Source: Calditrichota bacterium (GTDB lineage Bacteria; Calditrichota; Calditrichia; Calditrichales; Calditrichaceae). Taken from it: a stretch of DNA of 64,000 nt. Shown here piece by piece: positions 45,355-54,601 of this stretch. The DNA lies in NCBI GenBank assembly GCA_024278755.1, contig JAJRSO010000067.1, forward strand, positions 1 to 64,000, written 5' to 3'. Position numbers and translations under genes: made by a program. Each line of letters starts with the position of its first letter. The stretch's first letter is position 1. The notes below the pieces were generated by a model, which saw only the letters and a list, made by a program, of their open reading frames with translations, did no database searches and was not told the DNA's origin.

Positions 45355-46713
45355 ATGGATAAAGCAATTTCGCCACTGGACGGACGCTACGGCGCGCGGC
45401 TGGCGCACCTCGGGGATTATTTTTCGGAATTTGCTTTAATGCGGATGCGCGTTATCGTGGAACTGCGTTTTTTACGGGCGCTGGACGAAACCGCTTTGTT
45501 TGATAAACTGACCGCCGCCGAACGGGTACGCATCGACCGCGTGAACCAAAATTTTTCCGAATCCCATTACCGGCGCATCCAGGAAATCGAAGCAAAAATC
45601 AATCACGATGTGAAAGCCTGCGAAGTTTTTTTGCAGGAAGAACTGGAACTGCGTCAGCCCAATATGATTCATTTCGGTCTGACCTCGGAAGATGTGAATA
45701 ATCTCTCTTATTCCTTTTTATTGAAGGAATATCTGGAAAACGAGCAACTGCCGCAATTAAAAGCGCTTATGGAAATTCTGCTCGCTCACGCCGAACGCTG
45801 GGCAGAGACGCCCTTTCCGGCGCGCACACACGGGCAGATGGCTTCGCCCACCACCGGCGGCAAAGAAATGGCGGTGTACCTTTCACGCCTGCTGCGTCAG
45901 TTCCGGCTGCTGAAAAATTTTAAAATGAGCGGCAAACTGAACGGGGCCACTGGAAATTATTCCGCCCTGCTGTCCGCCTTTCCCGAATTCGACTGGCTGG
46001 AATTTTCACAGAAATTTATGGCGCGGCACGGCCTGGAAGCCAATCTAACCACCACCCAAATCGAAGACCACGACACCTGGGCGCTCTATTTTTCCATCAC
46101 CAAGCAAATCAATCATGTAGTGCTGGATTTGAATCGCGACGTCTGGCTGTATCTGACTCTGGGTTATCTGACCATCAGCGCGGAAAAGGGCGCGGTGGGT
46201 TCGTCCACCATGCCGCACAAGGTCAATCCCATTAATTTCGAAAACAGCGAAGGCAATATGCAGGTCTCTTCGGCTCTGCTGAATGGGCTTATTGACAAGT
46301 TAGGTAATTCCCGTTTGCAGCGCGATTTATCGGACAGCACCGCCTCGCGCAATATGGGCGTGGCCCTGGCGCATAGTTACCTCGCCATTCAGGAAACCGT
46401 CAAAGGCTTAAAGAAGCTGGATATCAACGCGGGATACTGCCAAAGCGAACTGGAAGCGCATCCGGAGCTTTTGGCCGAACCCATTCAGACCATTCTGCGC
46501 AAAGAGGGCGTCGACGACCCCTATAATCTGCTTAAAGAGATTACCCGCGGCAAACGGGTTTCGCTTGAAGAGCTGCAAAAGTTTGTGGATAAACTAAAGG
46601 TCAGCGCGGAGACAAAAGAAAGATTAAAAAATCTTACTGTGCCCGGATATGTGGGCGACGCCCCGCGCATCTGCCGGATGGTGGTTCAGCAGACTAAGAA
46701 AGAGTTATTGTAG
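45355..46713 (+). CDS. purB: Adenylosuccinate lyase
   Basis: 452 residues, fumarase/aspartase superfamily. Acts twice: on SAICAR in IMP synthesis and on adenylosuccinate in AMP synthesis. Segments SPLDGRYGARL, FGLTSEDVNNLSYS, THGQMASPTTGGKEM, the signature loop GSSTMPHKVNPINFEN and RDLSDSTASRNMG are all present. ATG follows the purCE stop with no gap. It resembles the E. coli-length PurB. Confidence 0.96.
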   Translation: MDKAISPLDGRYGARLAHLGDYFSEFALMRMRVIVELRFLRALDETALFDKLTAAERVRIDRVNQNFSESHYRRIQEIEAKINHDVKACEVFLQEELELRQPNMIHFGLTSEDVNNLSYSFLLKEYLENEQLPQLKALMEILLAHAERWAETPFPARTHGQMASPTTGGKEMAVYLSRLLRQFRLLKNFKMSGKLNGATGNYSALLSAFPEFDWLEFSQKFMARHGLEANLTTTQIEDHDTWALYFSITKQINHVVLDLNRDVWLYLTLGYLTISAEKGAVGSSTMPHKVNPINFENSEGNMQVSSALLNGLIDKLGNSRLQRDLSDSTASRNMGVALAHSYLAIQETVKGLKKLDINAGYCQSELEAHPELLAEPIQTILRKEGVDDPYNLLKEITRGKRVSLEELQKFVDKLKVSAETKERLKNLTVPGYVGDAPRICRMVVQQTKKELL

Positions 46714-46743
46714 AAAAACAGGGGATGTTAGATTTTGGATTTT

Positions 46744-46977
46744 AAATCAATAGTGTCCGGGTTAATTTAGAAAATTTGTTCTGTTAAAGAGATTATTTTA
46801 AAAACTCTCCCCCGAGCCCCGATTTAACGGGACTCGCCCCCTCCCTTGACGCTTCAAGGGAGGGGGATGGGGGTGGGTTCCGAATCAAGTCCTGTTAATT
46901 CGTATTTCCCTTAATTTCCTGGAATTACAGAATTTCCAGACACTTGTTATTTTTTAACCGGACACTATTGATTTTAA
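46744..46977. mobile_element. MITE-like element with terminal inverted repeats
   Basis: The ends aatcaatagtgtccgg and ccggacactattgatt are inverted copies that extend to about 22 bases with one gap. They enclose 190 bases with no ORF. Inside is a C/G-rich stem-loop, ccccctcccttgacg..caagggaggggg (about 46839-46868), similar to the repeat inside the barrel gene at 21713. No transposase lies in the window. Confidence 0.65.
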
Positions 46978-47110
46978 ATGAAAGGGACAGGAATTTGTTG
47001 AATATTAGTAAAGGCCTTTAAAACATCATGATGAATTTTTACTGAATAGCCAATACGAGTAAAGCTCACAATAGCTGGTAATTCACTATGAAGGTAATTA
47101 ATTTATAGGT
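46978..47110. other. Leader of the KilA-N gene, nothing recognised
   Basis: AT-rich, no clear promoter or RNA. Together with the MITE-like element it makes a 397-base gap after purB. Confidence 0.4.
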
Positions 47111-47988
47111 TTGAGTATGGGTATTAAAACAAAACAAATTACTGTTAAAGACACGATTATACATATTACCCAACACAATAAAGAAGACTATATCAGTCTG
47201 ACAGATATGCTAAAATACAAAGAAAGTGGCGGGTTAATTTTTAAATGGTTAAGTAATAAAAATACGATTGAATTCCTCGGTGTTTGGGAAAAATTTATAA
47301 TCCGGATTTTAATTACACCGAATTCGGTGTAATTATGCAGGAAGCCGGTGTGAATCGATTTACGATGTCGGTTAAACAATGGGTTGAACGAACAAATGCC
47401 ATTGGATTAATTGCCAAAGCCGGCAGATATGGCGGAGCATATGCCCATAAAGATATTGCTTTTGAACTTGGAACCTGGATTAGCCCCGAGTTTAAACTAT
47501 TGATTATTAAAGAATTTCAAAGATTGAAAGAAATCGAGAGCAACCGATATAATCTTGAATGGAATGTGAAACGAATTTTAAGTAAAGCGAATTACTACAT
47601 TCATACGGATGCTATTAAGCACAATATCTTGCCTCGAAAGGATTATGAAAAAGATGGTGAATGGTTGGTTTATGCAGAAGAGGCAGACTTATTGAATGTG
47701 GCGTTGTTCGAGTGTACGGCAAAAGACTGGAGAGAAGCAAATCCCGGACTATCTGAAAAAGGAATGAATATTAGAGATATTGCAAGTATAAATGAACTGG
47801 CTGTATTATCTAATCTCGAAACATTAAATGCAGAAATGATAGCGAATAAGATGGACAAAGAGATCCGGTTCAAAAGGTTAAAGATAATTTCGGAATATCA
47901 ATTATCAATAATGGATGAAGTTAATCTGGTGAAGGCTTTAAAAAAGATAAATGATGAAATATATATTGATAAAAATCAAAAGAAGTAA
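47111..47988 (+). pseudogene. KilA-N domain protein with one-base frameshift
   Basis: Frame 1 (47111 onward) encodes ITQHNKEDYISLTDMLKYKE and WLSNKNTIEFLGVWEK. The reading then shifts at the A-run 47289-47293, and from there the second frame gives IYNPDFNYTEFGVIMQEAG, KQWVERTNAIGLIAKAGRYGG, AHKDIAFELGTWIS and the C-terminal FECTAKDWREANPGL. One extra A restores a protein of about 292 residues typical of phage- and plasmid-related KilA-N DNA-binding proteins. A homopolymer slip suggests error or phase variation. AT-rich compared with the flanking pur genes. Confidence 0.85.
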
Positions 47989-48010
47989 TTTGGGCAGAGC
48001 GATAATTAAA

Positions 48011-48208
48011 TTTCCCCTTAGAAAAGGGGATTACCACAAAGGTGGTCACTTGCACGAAGGGGTTGTAAAAATTGCCGATTGCGAATGCGCTTTGTTGTTT
48101 TTAAAGACAACCCCCTTGCCGCAAGCCAGCCGGCAGGCTGATCCGCCTTATGGCGTGAACGGATTCGCCTTACCGGCGAAGGTGGAAGAAAACAGATTAA
48201 AGGGAGAA
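48011..48208. mobile_element. Hairpin-ended element with inserts in both ends
   Basis: Left end tttccccttagaaaagggga, interrupted by ttaccacaaaggtggtcact, then gaaggggttgt. The interior is 39 bases; the right end begins acaacccccttg, contains a 75-base insert with gccagccggcaggctg, and ends attaaagggagaa. The final bases form the purD ribosome site. Confidence 0.5.
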
Positions 48209-48210
48209 TT

Positions 48211-49458
48211 ATGAATATAGCTATCATCGGTTCGGGCGGACGCGAACACGCCATCGCCTGGAAACTGGCGCAGAGTGTGAAAGCGGACGACGTGTTTGTG
48301 CTTCCCGGCAACGGCGGCACGCAAAACAATGTGCCCATTGCCCCCACGAATTTTGAATCGATTAAACAATTCTGTTTAGAAAAGAAAATTGAACTCATTT
48401 TCGTGGGCCCGGAAGACCCGCTGGCGCGGGGCATTGTGGATTTTTTCGCCGGCAGCTCTATTAAAGTGTTTGGCCCGGATAAGCAGGCCGCGCAAATGGA
48501 AGGTTCTAAAATCTGGTCCAAACAATTTATGAAACGCTACGGCGTGGCCACGGCCGATTTCTGGATTCCCGAAGACACCTTTCAGATTCGCGCCATTGCC
48601 CAGGAAATGGAAGGGCAAGCGGTTGTCAAATACGACGGACTGGCCGCCGGAAAAGGCGTGTTTGTATGTTCGTCCACCACCGAAATTTACGAAGCCATTG
48701 ACGAAATTCATAAACGCTATGGTCGGAACGCGCCTTACCTGATTGAGCGCAAGATGAAGGGGCAGGAAGTATCCATCATCGGTTTTACGGACGGGCAGAG
48801 CATCCGGCTTTTACAGCCCTCGCAGGACCACAAGCCTGCGCTGGACGGCGATAAAGGGCCGAATACAGGCGGAATGGGCGCCTACTGTCCCGTGCCGTTC
48901 TGTGATGAAACACTGCTGGAAAAAATCAGCGCAACCATTGTACAGCCCACCCTGCGCGGGATTCAGTCCGAAGGCTTTCAGTACAAAGGCGTGCTCTACT
49001 TCGGTATAATGGTCACCGAAGACGGGCCAAAATTACTGGAATACAACGTGCGTTTCGGCGACCCGGAAACGGAAGTGCTGCTGCCGTCCTTAAAAAGCGA
49101 TTTACTGGATTTGACTTTAGCCTGTTTAAATGGCACGCTGGCGGATTTTAATCTTGAGTTTAATAACGGCTATTTTGTGGATGTGGTTTTGGCTTCCGGC
49201 GGTTATCCCGGTTCCTATGAAAAAGGGAAGGAAATCAACGGACTGGATAATTTGCCTGCCGGGGCGCTGGTGTTTCACGCCGGTACAAAAAAAGATAAGG
49301 GGCAATTGCAGACTTCCGGCGGACGGGTACTGAATCTGGTGGGGCAGGGGGCAACCCTGCAGGCGGCCATCGATTCCGCTTACCAAATGGTGAAGCAGGT
49401 GCGCTTTGATAAAATGTATTTCCGTAAAGACATTGCCAAAAAGGGATTGACAGTATGA
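48211..49458 (+). CDS. purD: Phosphoribosylamine-glycine ligase (GAR synthetase)
   Basis: 415 residues, ATP-grasp. Adds glycine to phosphoribosylamine (step 2). Opens IAIIGSGGREHAIAWKLAQS; then FVGPEDPLARGIVDFF, KYDGLAAGKGV, QDHKPALDGDKGPNTGGMGAYCP (as GDKGPNTGGMGAYCP) and EYNVRFGDPETEVLLP. Ribosome site AAGGGAGAATT. Normal length, intact. Confidence 0.97.
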   Translation: MNIAIIGSGGREHAIAWKLAQSVKADDVFVLPGNGGTQNNVPIAPTNFESIKQFCLEKKIELIFVGPEDPLARGIVDFFAGSSIKVFGPDKQAAQMEGSKIWSKQFMKRYGVATADFWIPEDTFQIRAIAQEMEGQAVVKYDGLAAGKGVFVCSSTTEIYEAIDEIHKRYGRNAPYLIERKMKGQEVSIIGFTDGQSIRLLQPSQDHKPALDGDKGPNTGGMGAYCPVPFCDETLLEKISATIVQPTLRGIQSEGFQYKGVLYFGIMVTEDGPKLLEYNVRFGDPETEVLLPSLKSDLLDLTLACLNGTLADFNLEFNNGYFVDVVLASGGYPGSYEKGKEINGLDNLPAGALVFHAGTKKDKGQLQTSGGRVLNLVGQGATLQAAIDSAYQMVKQVRFDKMYFRKDIAKKGLTV

Positions 49459-49485
49459 ACAATGTTATTTCCAAATTAAAATAGA

Positions 49486-50556
49486 ATGAAAAAGATTCGA
49501 AAAACAGAACAGAATATTTTCTACGAAAAAATTGCCCGGCTTTTACAGCAAGCCCGTGAATCGGTTGTCCAAACTGTAAACCGAACAATGGTTTACACTT
49601 ACTAAGAAATCGGGATGCTTATTGTAGAGGAAGAACAAATAGGGAAAGAACGAGCGGAATACGGCAAATCCTTATTAGAAGAATTATCGAAGCGTTTAAT
49701 ATTGGAATTTGGCCGGGGTTTTTCAGAAACTAATTTAAAGCAGATGAGGCGGTTTTACCTAACTTACTCAATTCGTCAGACACTGTCTGACGAATTTGGC
49801 GACGATAAGTCAAAAACTGTAGTTACTTCCTCTAAAATGAATACGGATGATTTCAAATTAAGCTGGTCTCATTACCTTATTTTAATGCGAATGGCTAATA
49901 ATGAAGAACGAAAATTTTATGAAATTGAAGCAATTAAAAATAACTGGAGTTTACGAGAATTAAAACGTCAGTATAATGCGGCTCTTTATGAACGGTTGGC
50001 GCTAAGTCGTGATAAAGAGGGAATCAAGTCGTTGTCCGAAAAAGGACAGGTGATTGAGAAGCCGGAAGATGCGCTTAAAGACCCGTATGTGCTTGAGTTT
50101 GTTGGTTTACCTGAAGAAAATCGTTATTCTGAAAATGAGTTGGAAAAGAAATTAATCGATAAATTAGAAAATTTTTTACTTGAACTTGGGAAAGGATTTG
50201 CATTTATAGGAAGGCAGGTACGTTTTAGCTTTGATGACGAGCACTATCGAATCGACTTGGTGTTTTACAACCGATTGTTACAATGTTTTGTCCTAATCGA
50301 TTTAAAAATTGGTAAACTGACCCATCAGGATTTGGGCCAGATGCAAATGTATGTGAATTATTATGATAGATATATAAAAAATGAAAATGAAAATGAAAAC
50401 AAAACAATTGGCATCGTATTGTGTAAAGATAAAAATAATACTCTGGTAGAAATATCTTTGCCTGAGGATAATGAACAAATATTTGCCAGTAAATATCAAA
50501 CGGTTCTGCCAAGTAAAAAAGAACTAAAAGCATTAATTGAAAATAAAAAGAACTGA
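49486..50556 (+). pseudogene. DUF1016 (YhcG-like) nuclease-domain protein with in-frame TAA
   Basis: The frame opens at 49486: IARLLQQARESVVQTVNRTM, VYTY, then TAA (49603-49605), then EIGMLIVEEEQ and ERAEYGKSLLEELSKRL in the same frame. In relatives this position reads TYW/YEIGR, so the stop replaces an aromatic codon; TAC or TAT to TAA is one change. The C-terminal part has the PD-(D/E)xK-type segments YRIDLVFYN and LIDLKIGKL. The whole protein would be 356 residues, the family length. Family function uncertain; some members act with restriction-type or defence loci. A GTG/ATG restart at 49615 could still give the C-terminal 313 residues. Confidence 0.85.
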
Positions 50557-50566
50557 TATATAGTAA

Positions 50567-51148
50567 ATGTTTAAGCAAATGAAAAAACGCATCGCCATCT
50601 TTATTTCCGGCCGCGGCAGTAATATGGAAACCATTGTGCGCCAGACGCAGAGCGGCATTCTGAAAGAAGTCTGTGAAGTGGCGCTGGTATTTTCCAATAA
50701 GCCGCAGGCCAGAGGACTGGAAACTGCTAAAGAATTAGGAATCGAAACCGCATCCATTCCATCCAAAGGCAAAAAGCGGGCAGATTTCGACCGCGAAGTG
50801 GTGCATCTGCTGGAACCGTACGGCGTTGATTACATCGTGCTGGCCGGATTTATGCGCATTCTCAGTCCGGTATTGATTCAGGCTTACAGAAATAGAATCA
50901 TCAACATTCATCCGGCGGATACGGATGAATTTCAGGGCATCGGCGCTTACGAATGGGCCTTTGAAAATAAAAAGGAATTCACTAAAATTACCGTGCATTT
51001 TGTGGATGAGGGTGTGGACACCGGGCAGGTCATCGCCAAAGCGGAGGTGGACCTGCGCGGGGCGGATACGCTGGAAGAAGTAGAACGGCGTGGCTTGGAA
51101 GTGGAACACCGGTTTTATAGTGAAGCGCTGGAAAAAGTATTTAAATAA
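50567..51148 (+). CDS. purN: Phosphoribosylglycinamide formyltransferase
   Basis: 193 residues. Uses 10-formyl-THF to formylate GAR (step 3). IAIFISGRGSNMETI, LVFSNKPQARGLETAKELGI, VLAGFMRILSP, INIHPAD and VHFVDEGVDTGQVIAKAEV are present. The family usually reads HPSLLP where this protein has HPADTDEF; His and the catalytic Asp (in DEGVDTG) remain. Either 50567 or 50579 may be the start. Confidence 0.93.
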   Translation: MFKQMKKRIAIFISGRGSNMETIVRQTQSGILKEVCEVALVFSNKPQARGLETAKELGIETASIPSKGKKRADFDREVVHLLEPYGVDYIVLAGFMRILSPVLIQAYRNRIINIHPADTDEFQGIGAYEWAFENKKEFTKITVHFVDEGVDTGQVIAKAEVDLRGADTLEEVERRGLEVEHRFYSEALEKVFK

Positions 51149-51267
51149 CAAAAATCAAAATTCAAAAGACAAATAACAAACAAAATCCAGGTATCAAATA
51201 AATCAATTTTCAAAGAATCAACACAAATGGAAACGTAAAATATTAGGCAGAAGTACAAATTAAATCA
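51149..51267. repeat. A-rich flank of the S23 gene
   Basis: Contains caaataacaaacaaaatcc, which is a near inverted copy of ggatttatttgttatttg at 51694-51711, downstream of the S23 gene. The gene is therefore bracketed by imperfect inverted repeats. Confidence 0.55.
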
Positions 51268-51279
51268 TTGGTAACTGTA

Positions 51280-51651
51280 ATGACAGGAAACAATAAATTA
51301 GCTAAACCATACGATTTAGAGGAACGGACATTCTTATTTGCCAAAGAGGTTCGTATGGCAATAAAGTCGCTTCCAAAATCTATTGCTAATTTTGAAGATG
51401 TAAAACAATTGGTTCGTTCATCCGGTTCGGTAGGTGCGAATTACATTGAAGCAAATGAAGCGTTAAGTAAAAAAGATTTTTTAATGCGCATAAAAATCAG
51501 CCGGAAAGAAGCTAAAGAAAGTGTTTATTGGCTGCGTTTGCTTTTAGAAACCAATGAGTTAAAAATTCAAAAGGACATTGAACGTTTGCTTGGAGAAGCA
51601 ATTGAATTAAAGAAAATTCTTTCATCTATTATCGAAAAATCAAAAGGATGA
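51280..51651 (+). CDS. Four-helix-bundle protein of the S23 (23S rRNA intervening sequence) family
   Basis: 123 residues, all helical. LEERTFLFAKEVRMAIKSLP, RSSGSVGANYIEANEALSK, DFLMRIKISRKEAKESVYWLRLL (here as IKISRKEAKESVYWLRLL) match the S23/TIGR02436 family first found within 23S rRNA intervening sequences. Free-standing copies are common and their role is unknown. ATG at 51280 preferred over TTG at 51268. It is AT-rich and inserted between purN and purF. Confidence 0.9.
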   Translation: MTGNNKLAKPYDLEERTFLFAKEVRMAIKSLPKSIANFEDVKQLVRSSGSVGANYIEANEALSKKDFLMRIKISRKEAKESVYWLRLLLETNELKIQKDIERLLGEAIELKKILSSIIEKSKG

Positions 51652-51757
51652 TTATTCTCACTGTTTAATGTTTTGAGTTTTGTTTTTTTGTTGGGATTTA
51701 TTTGTTATTTGAAAATTGTTGTTTGAGGTTTATGACTTTATTTATAAAGGAAGAGTT

Positions 51758-53191
51758 ATGTGCGGTATCATCGGTGTAATCGGGAATAAGGATGTTTCGT
51801 CCGAAATTATTAACGGATTGATGACTTTACAACATCGCGGACAAGATTCGGCGGGAATGGTCACCTTTGACGGGAATTTTCATATGCACAAGGGTTCCGG
51901 TCGGGTGAGCGAGGTATTTAAGCATACGGACCTAAGTACTTTAAAAGGCTATTGCGGATTGGGGCATGTGCGTTATTCCACCATCGGTTCCACCGAAGCG
52001 GTGGACGCTCAGCCCATCGCGGTGAATTATCCCTTTGGCTTGGCGATGGTGCACAATGGCAATGTGATTAATTTTAAAGAACTGCGTAAAAATTTGTATG
52101 AAGAACACCATCGCCTGCTGGATACGTCCAATGATGTGGCGCTGATTCTCTACACCTTTGCCACGGTGCTGGAACAAAAGGATTTAAAACATCTGACCGT
52201 GGACGATATTTTTGACTCGGTGCAGGAAGTGCAGAAAAAAGTGAAAGGCGCTTATTCTTCTATTACGGTAATTGCCAATCACGGCTTTCTGGCCTTTACC
52301 GACCCTTACGGTATCCGTCCCATTGTGCTGGGTCGCAAGTTTACCAACCAGGGCGTGGTGTACGCCTTTGCTTCGGAAAGCTCGACTTTCGATTATCTTG
52401 GGTATGAAAAGATGTACGATCTAAAACCGGGCGAAATGGTGTTTATCGATAAAAGTCACCACATTCATTCCCGGGTGGGTAAAACCAAAAAGCAGGCCTT
52501 TTGTGTGTTTGAATACATTTACTTTGCCCGTGAAGACACTAGTATTCATAATCGTCTCGTTGCTACCGAACGGGTGCTGATGGGCAAACAATTGGCGGAA
52601 ACCTTTCGCAAAACCGGATTGAAACCGGATATTATTATCGACGTGCCCAACTCGGCCTACTTTTTTGCTTCCGGTCTGGCCGAAGCGCTGGATGTGCCCT
52701 ACCGGCGCGGAATGGCCAAGAATCCCCATATGGGGCGCAGTTTTATCACGCCCAACCAGGAACAGCGCGAACTGATGGTCAAGCAAAAACTAAATCCCAT
52801 CGGCGATATTGTGAAGGGCCGAAAGGTGGCGGTTGTGGATGATTCCATCGTGCGCGGAACGACGTCTAAACGCATTGTGCAGTTGCTGCGCGACGCTGGC
52901 GCCAAAGAGGTCTATTTTGTATCCGCTTCGCCACCCATCAAGCATCCCTGCATTTACGGCATCGATATGTCGGTAAAAAGGGAAATCCTGGCTTCCAACT
53001 ATGATGTGAGCGAAATTCACAAATATATCGGCGCGGATGCGGTTGTGTACCAATCACTGGAAGATTTGGGTGAGCTGTACAAAGACCTGCCCATCTGCGA
53101 CGCCTGTTTTTCCGGGAAATATCCTACGGGGATTACCAAAGAATTATTGGCGGAAATCGAGCAGGAAAAACTGGACTCGAACCGGGTGTAA
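51758..53191 (+). CDS. purF: Glutamine PRPP amidotransferase
   Basis: 477 residues; first step of purine synthesis. The mature N-terminus must be the Ntn nucleophile Cys2, so the start is the ATG of MCGIIGVIGN at 51758, after AAGGAAGAG. Glutaminase domain: LMTLQHRGQDSAG, GHVRYSTIGS, MVHNGNVINF. PRTase domain: VDDSIVRGTTSKRIVQLL. A CxxC-type C-terminal part (ICDACFSGKYPTG) suggests an Fe-S cluster form, as in Bacillus PurF; I see Cys residues but did not map all four ligands. Confidence 0.96.
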   Translation: MCGIIGVIGNKDVSSEIINGLMTLQHRGQDSAGMVTFDGNFHMHKGSGRVSEVFKHTDLSTLKGYCGLGHVRYSTIGSTEAVDAQPIAVNYPFGLAMVHNGNVINFKELRKNLYEEHHRLLDTSNDVALILYTFATVLEQKDLKHLTVDDIFDSVQEVQKKVKGAYSSITVIANHGFLAFTDPYGIRPIVLGRKFTNQGVVYAFASESSTFDYLGYEKMYDLKPGEMVFIDKSHHIHSRVGKTKKQAFCVFEYIYFAREDTSIHNRLVATERVLMGKQLAETFRKTGLKPDIIIDVPNSAYFFASGLAEALDVPYRRGMAKNPHMGRSFITPNQEQRELMVKQKLNPIGDIVKGRKVAVVDDSIVRGTTSKRIVQLLRDAGAKEVYFVSASPPIKHPCIYGIDMSVKREILASNYDVSEIHKYIGADAVVYQSLEDLGELYKDLPICDACFSGKYPTGITKELLAEIEQEKLDSNRV

Positions 53192-53197
53192 GGTCTT

Positions 53198-53297
53198 TTC
53201 CCCCTTAGTAAAGGGGGAATAAGGGGGTTGTAAAAATTTAAAGCAATATAGGATATAGAAAAAACACCCCCCTTTGTCCCCCCTTCGTAGGGGGGAA
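53198..53297. mobile_element. Short gene-less hairpin-ended element
   Basis: ttcccccttagtaaaggggg, aataagggggttgt, a 30-base interior (aggatatagaaaaa), and right end acacccccctttgtcccccc..cgtaggggggaat. Sister of the element at 43804-43902. Confidence 0.7.
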
Positions 53298-53326
53298 TGT
53301 AATGGAAAATAAAATAATGGGACTGT

Positions 53327-54601
53327 ATGCTACTTAAAAACGCCAAATGGCTGAACGCGGATGGAACGTTTTCCAAAGGAAGCGTCCACATCGAAAATGG
53401 GATAATTGCCGAACTAACCGGACGGGATTTGCCGGATGCCGGTCAAGAAGTATTGGATGCTTCCGGAATGCTTGTATTGCCCGGGACCATCGACCCGCAC
53501 GTGCATTTCCGCGAGCCGGGGCAGTTATACAAAGAGGGTATCGACAGCGCCTCAAAAGCGGCTCTGGCCGGCGGGGTGACCACGGTTATCGATATGCCCA
53601 ATAATAATCCGCCCTGCACAACGGCCAAACGTATCGAGCAAAAGAAAAAATTGTTCCGCAAAAAAAGCCACGTAAACTGGGGGCTGATGCTGCATGCCAC
53701 GGAATACGGTTTGCCCGCGGTTCGGCCGGCGATCAAATCGGCTAAAATTTATATGGCCAAATCCTCCGCGGTTCCGGCGATTACTTCCGAGGCAACCATC
53801 CGGCGATTAATGCAGCATTTTCCGCAGGTTTCTTTCCACGCCGAGGATGAGACGGAATTTGATACCGATGCAAAAACCGGAACGCCGCACCACGTAAAGC
53901 GGCCGCGGGCCTCCATTGCCGGTGCCTTGCGAAAAATCGAGCAGGCCTTAAGATCGTTGCCTGAAAAAGAGCGGCCGCGCACGGTCATCTGCCATATGAA
54001 CACAGCGGACGAGGTGCGCTGGCTGAAGCGGATGAAACAGGAAGGCTTTGACGTGTGGGGCGAAACCTGTCCCCACTATCTCTATTTTACGCAGGAAGAT
54101 TATCTGAAGCAGGGTAGCGTTTTTCAGGTGAATCCGCCCATCCGCACGGCTGCAGACCGCGACGCTTTGCGTCAGGCCATCGCGGACGGAACCATTGATT
54201 TTATGGGCACCGACCACGCTCCGCATCAGAAATCGGAAAAGGAAAGCGGCAAGCCACCTTCGGGCATCGCGGCCATCGAATGGCTGACGCCACAGATGCT
54301 GCATTTCGTGGATTCGGGACTGTTGAGCTGGAAGCGGTTTCACCGGTTAATATGCGGCCAGGCCGCGACTTGCTACAAAATTGAAAAGCGGAACGGTATT
54401 AAGGCGGGCAATTTTGCCGATATAGTTTTAGTGAAACAAGCGGCGTATCCGCTAAAAAGTGAAAAAGTACAGAGTAAGGCCGGAATACCTTTATACGAAA
54501 ATTTCGATTTTGGCTGGCGAGTGGAACAAACCATCGTAAACGGGAAAATCAAATTTAACGGACATACATTTTTTAAGGAACCAAAAGGGAAAGAGGTTTA
54601 A
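53327..54601 (+). CDS. pyrC: Dihydroorotase
   Basis: 424 residues, amidohydrolase fold. Cyclises carbamoyl-aspartate. Metal ligands DPHVHFREPG; AKIYMAKSSA (Lys for the carbamate bridge); FHAEDETEF; ICHMNTADE; and GTDHAPHQKSEKE, which carries the catalytic Asp. It is directly followed by pyrE (TAA then GTG without gap). It begins the pyrimidine half of the supercluster. Confidence 0.93.
   Translation: MLLKNAKWLNADGTFSKGSVHIENGIIAELTGRDLPDAGQEVLDASGMLVLPGTIDPHVHFREPGQLYKEGIDSASKAALAGGVTTVIDMPNNNPPCTTAKRIEQKKKLFRKKSHVNWGLMLHATEYGLPAVRPAIKSAKIYMAKSSAVPAITSEATIRRLMQHFPQVSFHAEDETEFDTDAKTGTPHHVKRPRASIAGALRKIEQALRSLPEKERPRTVICHMNTADEVRWLKRMKQEGFDVWGETCPHYLYFTQEDYLKQGSVFQVNPPIRTAADRDALRQAIADGTIDFMGTDHAPHQKSEKESGKPPSGIAAIEWLTPQMLHFVDSGLLSWKRFHRLICGQAATCYKIEKRNGIKAGNFADIVLVKQAAYPLKSEKVQSKAGIPLYENFDFGWRVEQTIVNGKIKFNGHTFFKEPKGKEV

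Noticed and set aside
707-49605. Reassignment of TAA or TAG to a sense codon
   Set aside because: Intact genes here end normally at TAA, TAG and TGA, and the four internal stops seem to replace different amino acids.
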